Assembly (NCBI GenBank): GCA_963813485.1
Contig: CAWEZE010000013.1
Location: 409,515 to 473,514 of the forward strand
Reading direction: 5' to 3'
From: DASQUK01 sp963813485
GTDB taxonomy: Bacteria; Actinomycetota; Acidimicrobiia; Acidimicrobiales; VFJN01
Length of the DNA: 64,000 bases
Shown: piece after piece, positions 36,139-45,244 of the stretch
Layout: every line of letters begins with the position of its first letter
How positions within the stretch are numbered: position 1 is the stretch's first letter
Translations under genes and position numbers: made by a program
The notes under the pieces: generated by a model
What the model was told of the DNA's origin: nothing
The model's input: the letters and a program-made list of their open reading frames with translations, nothing else
Database searches by the model: none

Positions 36139-36579
36139 TCAGGACCCGACGAGTGCCAGCAGGCGGGGCTTCGACTGCAGGATCTCGTCGGCCAGCAGCC
36201 GCTCGACGACCGGACCGACGAGGCTGCCGCCGTATTGAAGGCGCATGGTCAACAGGCTGCCGCCGGGATCGGGTGCCACCCGCGCCTCCAGGACCCAGGG
36301 CGAGTGGCGGCGCCCGTCGTGTTCGAGCCGTTCGAACCGCACCCGTTGGGGCGCGTCGTGGACCGTGCGCACCATCCGAAGTCGCTTGGAGCGGGCGAAC
36401 GGACCCAGCCGGCCCCGGAGGTCGACGGACCAGGCGGGGCCGGGATCGCCGTCCCGCGCCTCGACCGGCGTCGCCCGCGGAACGATGTCGAGCCATTCCG
36501 GGTAGTGCGCGAGGTCGTCGACCCACCCGAACAGGCGCTCCGGTGAGCAGGGGGCCAGCAGGTCCGCGGTCACGTCCAT
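36139..36579 (-). CDS. SRPBCC (START-like) family protein
   Basis: A 146-residue polyketide-cyclase/START-like fold protein: MDVTADLLAPCSPERLFGWVDDLAHYPEWLDIVP is the typical first strand plus two helices, and GSLLTMRLQYGGSLVGPVVERLLADEI the last strand and long helix. It probably binds a hydrophobic ligand. Stands 33 nt downstream of thiN on the same strand. Confidence 0.85.
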   Translation of the reverse strand: MDVTADLLAPCSPERLFGWVDDLAHYPEWLDIVPRATPVEARDGDPGPAWSVDLRGRLGPFARSKRLRMVRTVHDAPQRVRFERLEHDGRRHSPWVLEARVAPDPGGSLLTMRLQYGGSLVGPVVERLLADEILQSKPRLLALVGS

Positions 36580-36612
36580 TGCGGCGATCGTGGCACGGCG
36601 GCGACCGTTGCG

Positions 36613-37317
36613 TCAGAGTCGGCCGGCGGTCGCCCGTCGCCAATGCGTCCCGGCCATCCCGGGTTGCACGGCAACCAGCACGCCGGAGCGGAGCCGCACC
36701 GACGCCTCGGGGGCGGCCAGCTCGTTGCTGACCCCGCGCGTCGATCCGACGGGCAGGTCCTCGTCGCGCAGGAGGTACAGCAGCCCGTCGGTGAAGATCC
36801 CTCGGGCCGGGCCGTGCAGCGGCACCAGTGACACGAGGTCGCCGGGCTCGCCCCGAAGCACCGTCAGGTCCCGGATCACGCTCAGGTGGGCGTTGCCGAT
36901 CCACGCCTCCACCTCGACTCCGGCGGTGCGAGGCGACGCCAGGAGCTGGGCGAGCGACAGGGTGTGGTCCAGGCGGTCCCCGGCCCCGGTCACGACGACG
37001 ATCCGCCCCGGGTGCCGGGCCAGAGCGGAGTCGAGGGCCAGGGCGAGGTCGGTGGCGTCTTTGGCCTCGGGATGCCGCTCGATCGGGATACCCGCGTCGG
37101 TGGCCGCCGCCAGCACGGCCGGGTCCACCGAGTCCATGTCGCCGACGACCGCGGCCACGTCGAGGCCGAGCTTCAGGGCGGGCTCCAACCCCGAGTCGGC
37201 GGCGATCACGGCGGCGCCCGTCCCGGCGGCGAGGGCCGCGAGCTCCCGCGCCCCACCGCCCGACGGTGCGCCCCCACCGCCGACGATCACGATGGTGTCG
37301 GCTCCTGCCGTGCTCAT
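36613..37317 (-). CDS. thiN: Thiamine pyrophosphokinase-like protein
   Basis: Predicted to convert thiamine to thiamine diphosphate with ATP. The 234 residues contain the signature AADSGLEPALKLGLDVAAVVGDMDSVDP, PEAKDATDLALALD and VTGAGDRLDHTLSL, all TPK-type active-site blocks, and a C-terminal beta domain. The ATG MSTAGADT precedes the first strand; a longer frame upstream overlaps the divergent acyl-CoA dehydrogenase and was not used. Confidence 0.88.
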   Translation of the reverse strand: MSTAGADTIVIVGGGGAPSGGGARELAALAAGTGAAVIAADSGLEPALKLGLDVAAVVGDMDSVDPAVLAAATDAGIPIERHPEAKDATDLALALDSALARHPGRIVVVTGAGDRLDHTLSLAQLLASPRTAGVEVEAWIGNAHLSVIRDLTVLRGEPGDLVSLVPLHGPARGIFTDGLLYLLRDEDLPVGSTRGVSNELAAPEASVRLRSGVLVAVQPGMAGTHWRRATAGRL

Positions 37318-37342
37318 GTCGCGCGAGAGTACGGTCGGCCGC

Positions 37343-38491
37343 GTGCGGCGCACCCTGTTCGACGACGAGCACGACCTGTTCCGGGACAGCGTCCGGCGTT
37401 TCATCGCCGCCGAGCTGGCGCCGCGCAACGACGCGTGGGAGCGGGCCGGCATCGTCGATCGCGACGTGTTCCAGTCCGCGGGGAAGCATGGCTTCCTGGG
37501 GATGGCGGTGCCGACGGAGTACGGCGGCGGCGGCGTCGACGACTTCCGCTACAACCTGGTGATCGGCGAGGAGGTCCAGCGGGCCGGGATCAACGCCGCC
37601 GGCCTGGGCTGGACCCTGCACAACGACATCTGCCTGCCCTACTTCCAGTCGCTCGGCAACGAGGAGCAGAAGGCCCGGTGGCTGCCGGGGATCTGCTCGG
37701 GGGACCTGATCACAGCCATCGCCATGACCGAGCCCGGCATCGGGTCCGACCTCGCCTCGATGACGACGACGGCCGTGCGGGACGGCGACCACTACGTCGT
37801 CAACGGGTCGAAGACCTTCATCACCAACGGCATCAACGCCGATCTGGTTGTGACCGCCGTGAAGACGGACCCGAGCGAGCGGCACCGGGGGATGTCGCTG
37901 GTGGTGGTCGAGCGCGGCATGGACGGGTTCGAGCGGGGACGCAACCTCGACAAGATCGGCATGCACGCCCAGGACACCGCGGAGCTGTTCTTCACCGACG
38001 TGCAGGTGCCGGTGGCCAATCGGCTGGGCGAGGAGGGCGAGGGCTTCCGCTACCTGGTGACCAACCTCCCGCAGGAACGCCTCTCCATCGCCGCCACCGG
38101 CGTCGCTGCCGCGCGGGCGGCATTCGAGCAGACGCTGTCGTACGTCACGGAGCGGCAGGCTTTCGGCCAGGCCGTCGGCGCCTTCCAGAACACCCGCTTC
38201 CGGATGGCGGAGATGGCCACGGAGATCGAGCTGGGCCAGACGTTCATCGACCGCTGCGTGCTCGCCCTCAACGCCGGCGAGCTCACCGCCGAGGAGGCGT
38301 CGATGGCCAAGTGGTGGTGCACCGAGCTGCAGGGGCGCGTGGTGGACGCGTGTGTGCAGCTCCACGGTGGCTACGGGTACATGGCCGAGTACCCCGTGGC
38401 CCGGGCCTACACCGATGCCCGCGTCACCCGGATCTACGGCGGCACCACCGAGATCATGAAGGAGATCATCGGCCGCAACCTGGGCCTGTAG
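37343..38491 (+). CDS. Acyl-CoA dehydrogenase
   Basis: FAD-dependent alpha,beta-dehydrogenation of an acyl-CoA. The 382 residues include TEPGIGSDLASM (FAD/substrate site), NGSKTFITNGINADL, the C-terminal helical core with RQAFGQAVGAFQNTRF and the FAD block QLHGGYGYMAEYPVARAYTDARVTRIYGGTTEIM. At the usual catalytic Glu site of short-chain enzymes (YEGT) it has YGGT, common in actinobacterial FadE proteins with the base elsewhere. GTG start (VRRTLFDDEHDLFRDSVRRF). Substrate chain unknown. Confidence 0.93.
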   Translation: MRRTLFDDEHDLFRDSVRRFIAAELAPRNDAWERAGIVDRDVFQSAGKHGFLGMAVPTEYGGGGVDDFRYNLVIGEEVQRAGINAAGLGWTLHNDICLPYFQSLGNEEQKARWLPGICSGDLITAIAMTEPGIGSDLASMTTTAVRDGDHYVVNGSKTFITNGINADLVVTAVKTDPSERHRGMSLVVVERGMDGFERGRNLDKIGMHAQDTAELFFTDVQVPVANRLGEEGEGFRYLVTNLPQERLSIAATGVAAARAAFEQTLSYVTERQAFGQAVGAFQNTRFRMAEMATEIELGQTFIDRCVLALNAGELTAEEASMAKWWCTELQGRVVDACVQLHGGYGYMAEYPVARAYTDARVTRIYGGTTEIMKEIIGRNLGL

Positions 38492-38564
38492 CCAACGGTG
38501 CGGCCGTGTGACGCGCCGCCGAGGCGAGGCACCCCCTCGCCCGCCGGGGCGGGACAGCACACCA

Positions 38565-39797
38565 TCAGCGGCGGAGGAGGTCCTTGGCGATGTGGGTGAT
38601 CTGGATCTCGTCGGTGCCGGCGTAGATCTGGAGGACCTTGGCGTCGCGGGCGAGCTGCTCGACCTGGAACTCCGCCATGTAGCCGTTGCCGCCGAACAGC
38701 TGGACCGCCTCGAGCGCCACCTCGGTCGCCGCCCGCGCCGAATAGAGCTTCATGGCCGACGCCTCCGCCAACGTGAACCCCTGCCCGGCGGCGGATGCCT
38801 CGACCACCCGGAAGACGAGGTTCTCGACGTTGAGCCGGGCGACCTCCATGCGGGCGAGCTTGTCCTGGATGAGCTGGAACTCGCCGATGGGCTGGCCGAA
38901 CTGCACCCGGTCCCGGGCGTACGCCACGCTCAGGTCGAGGCACTGCGAGATGATCCCCAGGGCCATCGCCGCCACTCCCGAGCGCTCCTGCAGGAACGTC
39001 GCCTTGGCCGCGGTCCGCCCGCCGGCCTCCACGTCCTCGGTCTCACCGATCAGCCGGTCCCGCCCGACCCGTACGTCGGTGAGGAACAGCTCGCCCGTGG
39101 GCGACGAGTGCATCCCCATCTTCTTGAGCGGCTTGGACTGCTCCAGGCCGGGGGTGCCGGAGTCGAGGATGAAGCTCACGATCTTGCGCTCGCCGGGCGG
39201 GTTTCCCTCGTCGAGCTTGCAGATGAACACGATCGTGTCGGCGTAGGGACCGTTGGTGATGAACGTCTTCGAGCCGTTGAGGACGTACTCGTCGCCGTCG
39301 CGGCGGGCCGTCGAGAGCATCGACCCGAAGGCGTCGGACCCGGAGCCGGGCTCGGTGATCGCCCAGGCGCCGATCTTCTCCATCGTGAGCAGCGGCAGCG
39401 CCCACCGCTCCTTCTGGGCGACCGTTCCCCGCGACAGGATGGCCGCCGCGGTGAGCCCGATCGACACCCCCATGGCCGTGACCATGCCGGGGCTCCAGCG
39501 GGACAGCTCGATGATGGGGATGATCTGGAACGCGGCGGCGTTGGCGGCCTCCGCGGGATCACGGCCCTCGTCCTCGTCCGTGCCGCCGAGGTCCCCGCCC
39601 TTCTCACGGGCGATCTGTCGCTCGAACCGGTCGCGCGCCATCGCGTCCATCCCGAAGGTCGACAACAACCTGCGGATGATGTCGTACGGCGGCAGGTCGC
39701 CGTGCTCCAGGTCACGGTGGTGCGGCACGAGCTCCTTCTCGATGAAGTCGCGCACCGCCGCCCGGACCATCTGCTGCTCGTCAGTCCATTCGATCAC
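38565..39797 (-). CDS. Acyl-CoA dehydrogenase
   Basis: A second FadE-type enzyme, convergent with the first. The 410 residues have WAITEPGSGSDAFGSM, NGSKTFITNGPYADT, RVQFGQPIGEFQLIQDKLARM and LFGGNGYMAEFQVEQLARDAKVLQIYAGTDEIQ. There is an insertion of about 40 acidic residues (EKGGDLGGTDEDEGRDPAEA) after the first helices, as in a subset of actinobacterial homologues. The GTG (VIEWTDEQQMVRAAVRDF) is used as start; an ATG 12 codons upstream is the alternative. Confidence 0.93.
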   Translation of the reverse strand: MIEWTDEQQMVRAAVRDFIEKELVPHHRDLEHGDLPPYDIIRRLLSTFGMDAMARDRFERQIAREKGGDLGGTDEDEGRDPAEAANAAAFQIIPIIELSRWSPGMVTAMGVSIGLTAAAILSRGTVAQKERWALPLLTMEKIGAWAITEPGSGSDAFGSMLSTARRDGDEYVLNGSKTFITNGPYADTIVFICKLDEGNPPGERKIVSFILDSGTPGLEQSKPLKKMGMHSSPTGELFLTDVRVGRDRLIGETEDVEAGGRTAAKATFLQERSGVAAMALGIISQCLDLSVAYARDRVQFGQPIGEFQLIQDKLARMEVARLNVENLVFRVVEASAAGQGFTLAEASAMKLYSARAATEVALEAVQLFGGNGYMAEFQVEQLARDAKVLQIYAGTDEIQITHIAKDLLRR

Positions 39798-39871
39798 GGC
39801 GTCAACTGTGGCAGGCGCCCCGGGAGATGGCATCCTGTAGGGACCCCCAGGGACGTTCCGAGGAGTTCTGC

Positions 39872-40354
39872 GTGTCGTTTCGCGTCAAGGATCGGGTGGT
39901 CTATCCCCACCACGGCGCCGCCATCATCGAAGCAACCGAGAAGCTGGCCACGCCCGAGGGCGAGGAGAAGGACTTCTTCGTCCTCCGCATGACCCACGGC
40001 GATCTGGTCCTCAAGGTCCCTGTCGACAAGGCCGAGGAGATCGGGATGCGCTACCCGATCAGCGTCGAGGACGTGGAAGACGTGTTCGAGGTGCTCGCCA
40101 AGAAGGACGTGCGCGAGCCCACCAACTGGTCCCGCCGGTTCAAGAACCACCAGGAGAAGCTCAAGTCGGGCGACGTCTACCAGGTGGCCGAGGTGGTGCG
40201 GAACCTGGCGTTGCGCGACAACGACAAGGGACTGTCTGCGGGCGAGAAGTCGATGTTCGTCAAGGCACGCCAGGTGCTCGTGTCGGAGCTGGCGTTCGCC
40301 CTCGACATCAGCGAGGACGACGCCATGGACCGCCTCGCCAAGACCATCGCCTGA
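39872..40354 (+). CDS. carD: CarD/CdnL family RNA polymerase-binding factor
   Basis: Stabilises RNA polymerase open complexes at rRNA and other promoters. The 160 residues begin VSFRVKDRVVYPHHGAAII, the RNAP-interaction (Tudor-like) domain, and end in the helical DNA-binding domain (SRRFKNHQEKLKSGDVYQVAEVVRNLALRD, GLSAGEKSMFVKARQVLVSELA). The GTG start has GAGGAG upstream. Normally essential in mycobacteria. Divergent from the acyl-CoA dehydrogenase gene. Confidence 0.94.
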   Translation: MSFRVKDRVVYPHHGAAIIEATEKLATPEGEEKDFFVLRMTHGDLVLKVPVDKAEEIGMRYPISVEDVEDVFEVLAKKDVREPTNWSRRFKNHQEKLKSGDVYQVAEVVRNLALRDNDKGLSAGEKSMFVKARQVLVSELAFALDISEDDAMDRLAKTIA

Positions 40355-40388
40355 GCCCTCGGCGGGGCGGATGCCCGGGAGGCGAGCC

Positions 40389-41238
40389 GTGAGCGACCCA
40401 GGGGACGGATCGGACGTTGCTCCTCCCTCCCCCCGGTCACACGCGCGAGCTCAACCGCGCGCCGGTGATCGTCGCCGCCGGGCTGCTCCTGACCGCGGCC
40501 GCCATCGGCGTCATCGTGGCGCGCTTCGGTGGCGACGACGGCAACGCCGCGGATCCCTCCCCCGGCAGCGACGCTCCCCCGGCAGTGTCGGAACCCGGCG
40601 ACGGCACGACCACCAGCGACGCGTCGGATTCAACGAACAGCACAACGGTGGGCACCGCGGAGCCGATCGACGGGCTGGCGGTGGTGGACAGCGGCTTCTC
40701 TACCTACGAAGGCTTCGACGGCCCTGCCGGCTCGTACGGCCTGATCGTCGAGAACACGAGCGACCAGCCGATCACCAATTTCACCGTCCAGGTCGTCGTC
40801 TACGACACGGACGACACCGTCGTCGGCAGCTACGACCACACCGTGGCGGTCGTGAATCCCGGTGCCAGGCTGGGCCTGGGCGCAGAGATCAGCGACCCGC
40901 TACCCAACGGGATCGGGCGGCTCGACGTCCGGACGGAGAGGGGTGAGGGCGGCGACCCCGTCCCCAGGGGCGCCTTCACCGTCGCGGACGTGTCGACGTC
41001 CTCGGACGAGTTCGGCGTCTACACGACCTTTGTCGTGTCGTCGAGCTACGACGTCGAGTTCGAGCTCTCGCATGCCTACGCCGTGTACCGCGACGCCGAA
41101 GGCCAGATCGTCGGTGGCGCCAATGGTCTCATCGACCTCATTCCGCGCCAGGGTCGGGCGAATGGAGAGGTGACCGCGTTCGAAGTCGTCCCCAACGTCG
41201 CCCGGGCCGAGGTGTACGTCGATCCCGGTTTCTTCTGA
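40389..41238 (+). CDS. Membrane-anchored FxLYD-domain protein, with an apparent frameshift near its start
   Basis: An envelope protein of about 282 residues: short hydrophilic start, one membrane segment (APVIVAAGLLLTAAAIGVIVARF), a Ser/Thr/Asp-rich linker, then an FxLYD-like immunoglobulin-type domain (GLIVENTSDQPITNFTVQVVVYD, VVNPGARLGLGAEI) and a second beta-rich half. The GTG with a near-ideal GGGAGGCGAG ribosome site codes VSDPGDGSDVAPPSP and is joined to the main frame (GHTRELNRAP) across a run of six C (40429-40434); length 3n+1 fits one extra base. The frame also has a TTG start at 40417 without a ribosome site. Function unknown. Confidence 0.7.
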
Positions 41239-41250
41239 CCGTCCCGCGGA

Positions 41251-42660
41251 TCAGCCAGCGGGCACGCCGGACGCCACGGCGGCGCGGATGATCTGCACGG
41301 CGTCCTCTACGTCCGGACGATGCGTGCGGTGCGAGATGATGCACAGGCGTAGGAGTTGCCGCCCGTCGACGCGGGTGGTGGACACATAGAGGCGCCGGGT
41401 GGCGTGGATCCGCTCCAGCAGCCGTTGGTTGTCACCGTCGGTGGACTCGTCGCCCCGTAGTCGGAACGGCACGATCGAGAGGTCGGGCCGCCACGGCAGG
41501 TCCAGTGCCGGATCGGTGCTCAGTTCCCGGTACGCCCAGGCGGCCAGATCGAGTTTCTCGTCCAGGGCCTGACGGAAGGCGCCGACGCCGTGGAGGTGGA
41601 GCGGCAACCAGACCCGCAGGCCCCGGTAGTCCCGCGTCAGTTCCGGCCCCAGCTCGGCATAGTCGGGTAGAGGCTGGTCGGCGTCGAGGTCCTGGAGGTA
41701 CGCGCCGTCAACGGCGTGGGCGGCACGCACAGCCGCCGGGTGGCGCATCAGCAGGATCCCGGTCCCATGGGGCAGGAACAGCCCCTTGTGCGGGTCCAGG
41801 ACCACCGAGTCGGCAAGCTCGATGCCGGCGAAGCGTGCCCGCCCCCGCTCCGTGAGCTGGAAGAACCCGCCGTACGCGGCGTCGACGTGGTTCCAGAGGC
41901 CCTCGGACCGGGCGAGCCGGGCGAGCTCCCCGATCGGGTCGACGGCGCCGGTGCTGGTAGTGCCCGCCGAAGCGACCAGGAGGAACGGGCGCAGCCCCCG
42001 GGCGCGATCCCGGGCGATCATCTCCGCCGCGGCTTCAGGGTCCATGCGGAGATCGGGGGTGGTCGGGACCATGCGGATGGCTCCGGCCGGCAGTCCCGCC
42101 AGCCGGGCCGCCTTGGCCAGGCAGCGGTGGGTGTGGGCCGTCACGTACAGGGTCCCGGTGGCGAAGTCGTCGCCGAGACGGTCGTGCCGAGCCGCCACCA
42201 TGGCCACGAGCGTGGCAAGCGAGCCCCCGGTGGTGGTGACACCGCCCGCGGTGTCCGGCAGCCCGAACTGCCGGCACAACCAGCGCAGAGTGCTTTCCTC
42301 CAGCGCCACCAGGGCCGGTGCGAAGCTCGACAGCGTCGTGTACCGGTTGAGCGCCCGGGCCACCATCTCGGCCAGGGCCGAGGTGAACAGGCCGCCGCCG
42401 CCGACGTAGGCCATGTAACGGGGCCCGGCCGTCTCCACCGCAACGGCCGCCGCCTCCCCGACCCGATCGAGCAACTCCCCGAACTCGCCCGGCTCCTCCC
42501 CGGGCGGGAGCAGGTACTCGGGCAGGCGCGGCTCGACGCCATCCACGTTGCTCGCGGGCGCATCGGGCAGGCCGTCGACGAAGTCCGCGACCAGCGCCAG
42601 CGCCCGCCGCCCCATCGCCTCCATCGCCCGCCGATCGGGCTCCAACGGGTAGTCGGTCAT
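41251..42660 (-). CDS. PLP-dependent group II (aromatic-type) amino acid decarboxylase
   Basis: A 469-residue fold type I PLP enzyme. The PLP region GGVTTTGGSLATLVAM, the Asp/Ala pair in NHVDAAYGGFFQL and the Schiff-base Lys in VVLDPHKGLFLPHG are all present. Closest in form to aromatic-L-amino-acid decarboxylases and related aminotransferase-like enzymes; the substrate cannot be told from sequence alone. The ATG MTDYPLEPDRRAME is the family start, but the frame continues open upstream into a degenerate small gene. Confidence 0.9.
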   Translation of the reverse strand: MTDYPLEPDRRAMEAMGRRALALVADFVDGLPDAPASNVDGVEPRLPEYLLPPGEEPGEFGELLDRVGEAAAVAVETAGPRYMAYVGGGGLFTSALAEMVARALNRYTTLSSFAPALVALEESTLRWLCRQFGLPDTAGGVTTTGGSLATLVAMVAARHDRLGDDFATGTLYVTAHTHRCLAKAARLAGLPAGAIRMVPTTPDLRMDPEAAAEMIARDRARGLRPFLLVASAGTTSTGAVDPIGELARLARSEGLWNHVDAAYGGFFQLTERGRARFAGIELADSVVLDPHKGLFLPHGTGILLMRHPAAVRAAHAVDGAYLQDLDADQPLPDYAELGPELTRDYRGLRVWLPLHLHGVGAFRQALDEKLDLAAWAYRELSTDPALDLPWRPDLSIVPFRLRGDESTDGDNQRLLERIHATRRLYVSTTRVDGRQLLRLCIISHRTHRPDVEDAVQIIRAAVASGVPAG

Positions 42661-42699
42661 GAACGACCGTGTCGGCCCGAGATCGAGTTCCCTCCCTGA

Positions 42700-42933
42700 A
42701 CGGGGCGCATCCGTGCACCTCACCAGCAAGCCTTCAAGCCTTCGTGCCACCCTATGCCAGCTGGAGCGCCGCCTGGTCCAGCACCGTGCCGCGGAGCACG
42801 GTGTCATGCACCAGGGACCCGTTCCCCGACGGGCCCGGTTCCTCGGCCACGTCGTCGGAGTCGAGGTACTGAACTGGCTCAGCACGGTCGGGCTCAGCCG
42901 CCCGCGGACCCGGAGCTCGTAGGCGAATCCCAC
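42700..42933 (-). pseudogene. Degenerate small gene with two compensating frameshifts
   Basis: Joining three pieces gives a coherent small protein: GFAYELRVRGRLSPTVLSQF, then from 42869-42873 (one base short) QYLDSDDVAEEPGPSG and VLRGTVLDQAALQL, then from 42756-42758 (one base extra) HRVARRLEGLLVRC. This is the layout of short actinobacterial proteins (about 70-80 aa) with the pattern YELRVRGxL ... LxGxVxDQAAL ... that I cannot assign a function. After the second shift it stays in frame with the decarboxylase and has no stop of its own. Either two assembly indels or a decayed gene. Confidence 0.5.
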
Positions 42934-42984
42934 GGCGGCAGCGTGCCGCCGTGGGGCGGACCCGTCGTCACCCTCGCTGGGTGG

Positions 42985-43353
42985 TCAGTCCCAGCAGAAG
43001 CAGAACAGGTGGCCCACGGGATCGACGTACACCCGCCAGTTGCCGCCGGGCTGCAGCTCGTGCTTGGTCGCTCCGAGGGCGAGCACCTTCTTCTCCGCCT
43101 CCTCGAGCTGGGCCTCCTCGACCGTGACGTCGAGGTGGAACTGCTGGGGACGGTCGGGCTCGGGCCATGTCGGTGGCTGGTAGTCCGAGGCGAGCTGGAA
43201 GCTCAGCAACACGGTCTCGCCGTCACGCAGGCTGACCCATTCCTCGTCGGCGTAGGTGATGTCACCACCGACGAGCTCCCGGTAGAACTCGGCCAGCGCA
43301 CGAGGCGCCGGGCAGTCGAGCACGACCGCTCGCATCTTTGCGATTCCAGGCAT
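42985..43353 (-). CDS. VOC (glyoxalase-like) family protein
   Basis: A 122-residue protein beginning MPGIAKMRAVVLDCPAPRALAEFYRELVG and ending VYVDPVGHLFCFCWD, the pattern of the glyoxalase-like domain group common in actinobacteria. HLDVTVEEAQLEEAEKKVLALGA is the second-module helix. Metal ligands are incomplete (no final Glu), so binding rather than catalysis is possible. An ATG three codons upstream is an alternative start. Confidence 0.88.
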   Translation of the reverse strand: MPGIAKMRAVVLDCPAPRALAEFYRELVGGDITYADEEWVSLRDGETVLLSFQLASDYQPPTWPEPDRPQQFHLDVTVEEAQLEEAEKKVLALGATKHELQPGGNWRVYVDPVGHLFCFCWD

Positions 43354-43655
43354 GGAGCCCATGTTGCCAGCGGGCAGGGGGCGGCCCGGCCAGATTCAGT
43401 TGTCAAAGAGCGCTTGTAGCGGACCGGACAACGCTGGGACCACCGGGTGTGGCTCGACCTCGTTGCCACCATGCGAGAACTCGATCCCGAGCGCCCCTGA
43501 CCGGTCGACAGCCTTGGTCAGATGCACCCAGCCGCAACCTGAGCGTTGTCCGCCGTTTTCATTGCGTTCATGTGAGGATCGTGCTAGGCCCGTGTGCGGG
43601 CATGGCGCGGCACATGCGGACTGCTGCGCACCCTCCACGCGGAGGAGGATGGCGG
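43354..43655. other. Intergenic region with a repeat, no gene seen
   Basis: Contains the first copy of an approximately 75-bp repeat (43415-43490) and the upstream region of the haloperoxidase-like gene, with a GGAGGAGG ribosome site at 43641. No supported coding sequence. Confidence 0.5.
43415..43490. repeat. Repeat copy 1 (partner at 45161-45244)
   Basis: Shares GGTGTGGCT-GACCTCGTTGCCACC and CGAGAACTCGATCCCGAGCGC-type sequence with the second copy at roughly 80% identity. In one forward frame both code a peptide VWLDLVATxRExDPxR followed by a stop, so they may be fragments of the same lost gene. Confidence 0.65.
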
Positions 43656-44993
43656 ATGCGGTGGGTCACGATTCGTTCTTGGTATGCCCGGCCGTCTCAA
43701 CGCAGGGTCGTCCACCACCGGAGACGCGGCTTGGCGGCGGCCCTGGTGGCGGTCGCACTCCTATCGACGAGCGTCGGAAGTATGGAGGCGTCGGGATCGC
43801 CACCCAAGGCCGCCGCCGATCCGAAGGTCATCAGCGACTGGAACGCGGTCGCCTTCGACACGATCATCGTCGACGCCGGGAAGATGAACGCGGAAGCGTT
43901 TATATGGTTCGCGTTCGAGCAGGCTGCCGTCTACAACGCGGTTGTGGGTATCACCCGGCGCTACGAGCTCTACAACTGGAACACTCGTGGGCCGCGGGGG
44001 GCGTCACCTCAGGCCGCCGCCGCGGTGGCCGCGCATGATGTGCTCCTCGAGTACTTCCCAGCGTCGCAGGGCCGGCTGGACACAGCGTTGGTGGCGTCGC
44101 TCGCCGAGATTCCCGATGGTCACGCGAAGAAACAGGGCATCCGCTACGGCGAGCGCGCGGCAGACCGGCTCATCCAGCTCCGTGCCGACGACGGCCGCTT
44201 CGCGCCGGTCACGTTCGATGTCCCGCCGGCGCCCGGGGTCTGGCGGCCGACCCCGCCCGCGTTTGCGCCGTTCTTCGACCCGTGGATGGCGAAGATGCGG
44301 CCGCTGCTGCTCGAGTCGCCCAGCCAGTTCCGTCCGGGTCCGCCTCCCCCGTTGACCTCCCAGACATACACGGAGGATTTCAACGAGGTCAAGGCGGTGG
44401 GTTCGGCAACAAGCACGGTCCGGACACAAGAACAGACCGACACCGCGCGGTTCATCGCCGGGAGCCTCTTCTCGCTCGTCAGCTCTTCGCTGCGTGACTT
44501 GGCCGCCCGATACCACCTGGACATCAGCGACAGCGCACGCCTGTTCGCGGCGGTTGACATGAGCGCGGCCGATGGCATCATCAGCTCTTGGGACTCCAAG
44601 TTGGAGTTCGGCTATTGGCGGCCGGTCACGGCGATCCAGCTGGCCGACACCGATGGCAACCCGGACACGCTCCCGGATCCCGGCTGGCTCCCCCTGCTGG
44701 CAACGCCGCCATACCCCGACTACAACAGCGGTCTCAACTCGTCCATGGGCGCTCTCACCCGCACCCTGACCGGAGTTCACCCGCTTGGTAGGGACCGCAT
44801 AGACGTGAACATCACGGTTGCGGGTGTCACCCGCCACTACGAGTTCGCGTCTCAGCTCAACCAGGACGCAATTGATGCCCGGGTCTGGTCAGGCATCCAC
44901 TTCCGGACCGCAGACGTGGTCGGTATCAGGACGGGCACCCAGATAGGTGACTGGGCGGTCGACAACTACTTCCAGGCAACCCATAAGCGGTAA
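43656..44993 (+). CDS. Secreted vanadium haloperoxidase/PAP2-like protein
   Basis: A 445-residue protein with an N-terminal export signal (RRRGLAAALVAVALLSTSVGS) and the helical core of plant/bacterial vanadium-dependent haloperoxidase homologues. The Lys/Arg phosphate-site block KLEFGYWRPVTAIQ and the late block RVWSGIHFRTADVVG are present. In place of the usual PSGH stretch it has PYPDYNSGLNSSMGALTR, so the His of that motif is missing. Whether it is an active haloperoxidase or phosphatase is doubtful. ATG chosen for its GGAGGAGG ribosome site. Confidence 0.85.
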   Translation: MRWVTIRSWYARPSQRRVVHHRRRGLAAALVAVALLSTSVGSMEASGSPPKAAADPKVISDWNAVAFDTIIVDAGKMNAEAFIWFAFEQAAVYNAVVGITRRYELYNWNTRGPRGASPQAAAAVAAHDVLLEYFPASQGRLDTALVASLAEIPDGHAKKQGIRYGERAADRLIQLRADDGRFAPVTFDVPPAPGVWRPTPPAFAPFFDPWMAKMRPLLLESPSQFRPGPPPPLTSQTYTEDFNEVKAVGSATSTVRTQEQTDTARFIAGSLFSLVSSSLRDLAARYHLDISDSARLFAAVDMSAADGIISSWDSKLEFGYWRPVTAIQLADTDGNPDTLPDPGWLPLLATPPYPDYNSGLNSSMGALTRTLTGVHPLGRDRIDVNITVAGVTRHYEFASQLNQDAIDARVWSGIHFRTADVVGIRTGTQIGDWAVDNYFQATHKR

Positions 44994-45120
44994 CACGGCT
45001 CCTCCGCCGGATCCCGTGGCAATTGCGGTCGTCGGGTCCGGCCCGAGGGATGGTGGTAACGAGTGGCCAACACTCGTTCGCTATGCCTCGAACTCGTCGG
45101 CGCGTGCTGGATCGGGCCAC

Positions 45121-45143
45121 ACCATTGGTTCGAACGTCGACAC
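45121..45143. repeat. 23-bp direct repeat, copy 1
   Basis: Exact match over 23 bases (core TTGGTTCGAACGTCGAC) with 49636-49658, same orientation. The second copy lies 16 bp from tRNA-Val, so the two copies bracket about 4.5 kb of accessory genes. Confidence 0.8.
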
Positions 45144-45160
45144 GCGCCCATCGACGAAGT

Positions 45161-45244
45161 GGTCCTAACCGGACGACGCTCGAACCACGGGGTGTGGCTT
45201 GACCTCGTTGCCACCCTGCGAGAGTTCGATCCCAAGCGCTCGTG
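45161..45244. repeat. Repeat copy 2 (partner at 43415-43490)
   Basis: Second copy of the repeat, with CACGGGGTGTGGCTTGACC and CTCGTTGCCACCCTGCGAG as its best-conserved parts, again ending at an in-frame stop. Confidence 0.65.
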
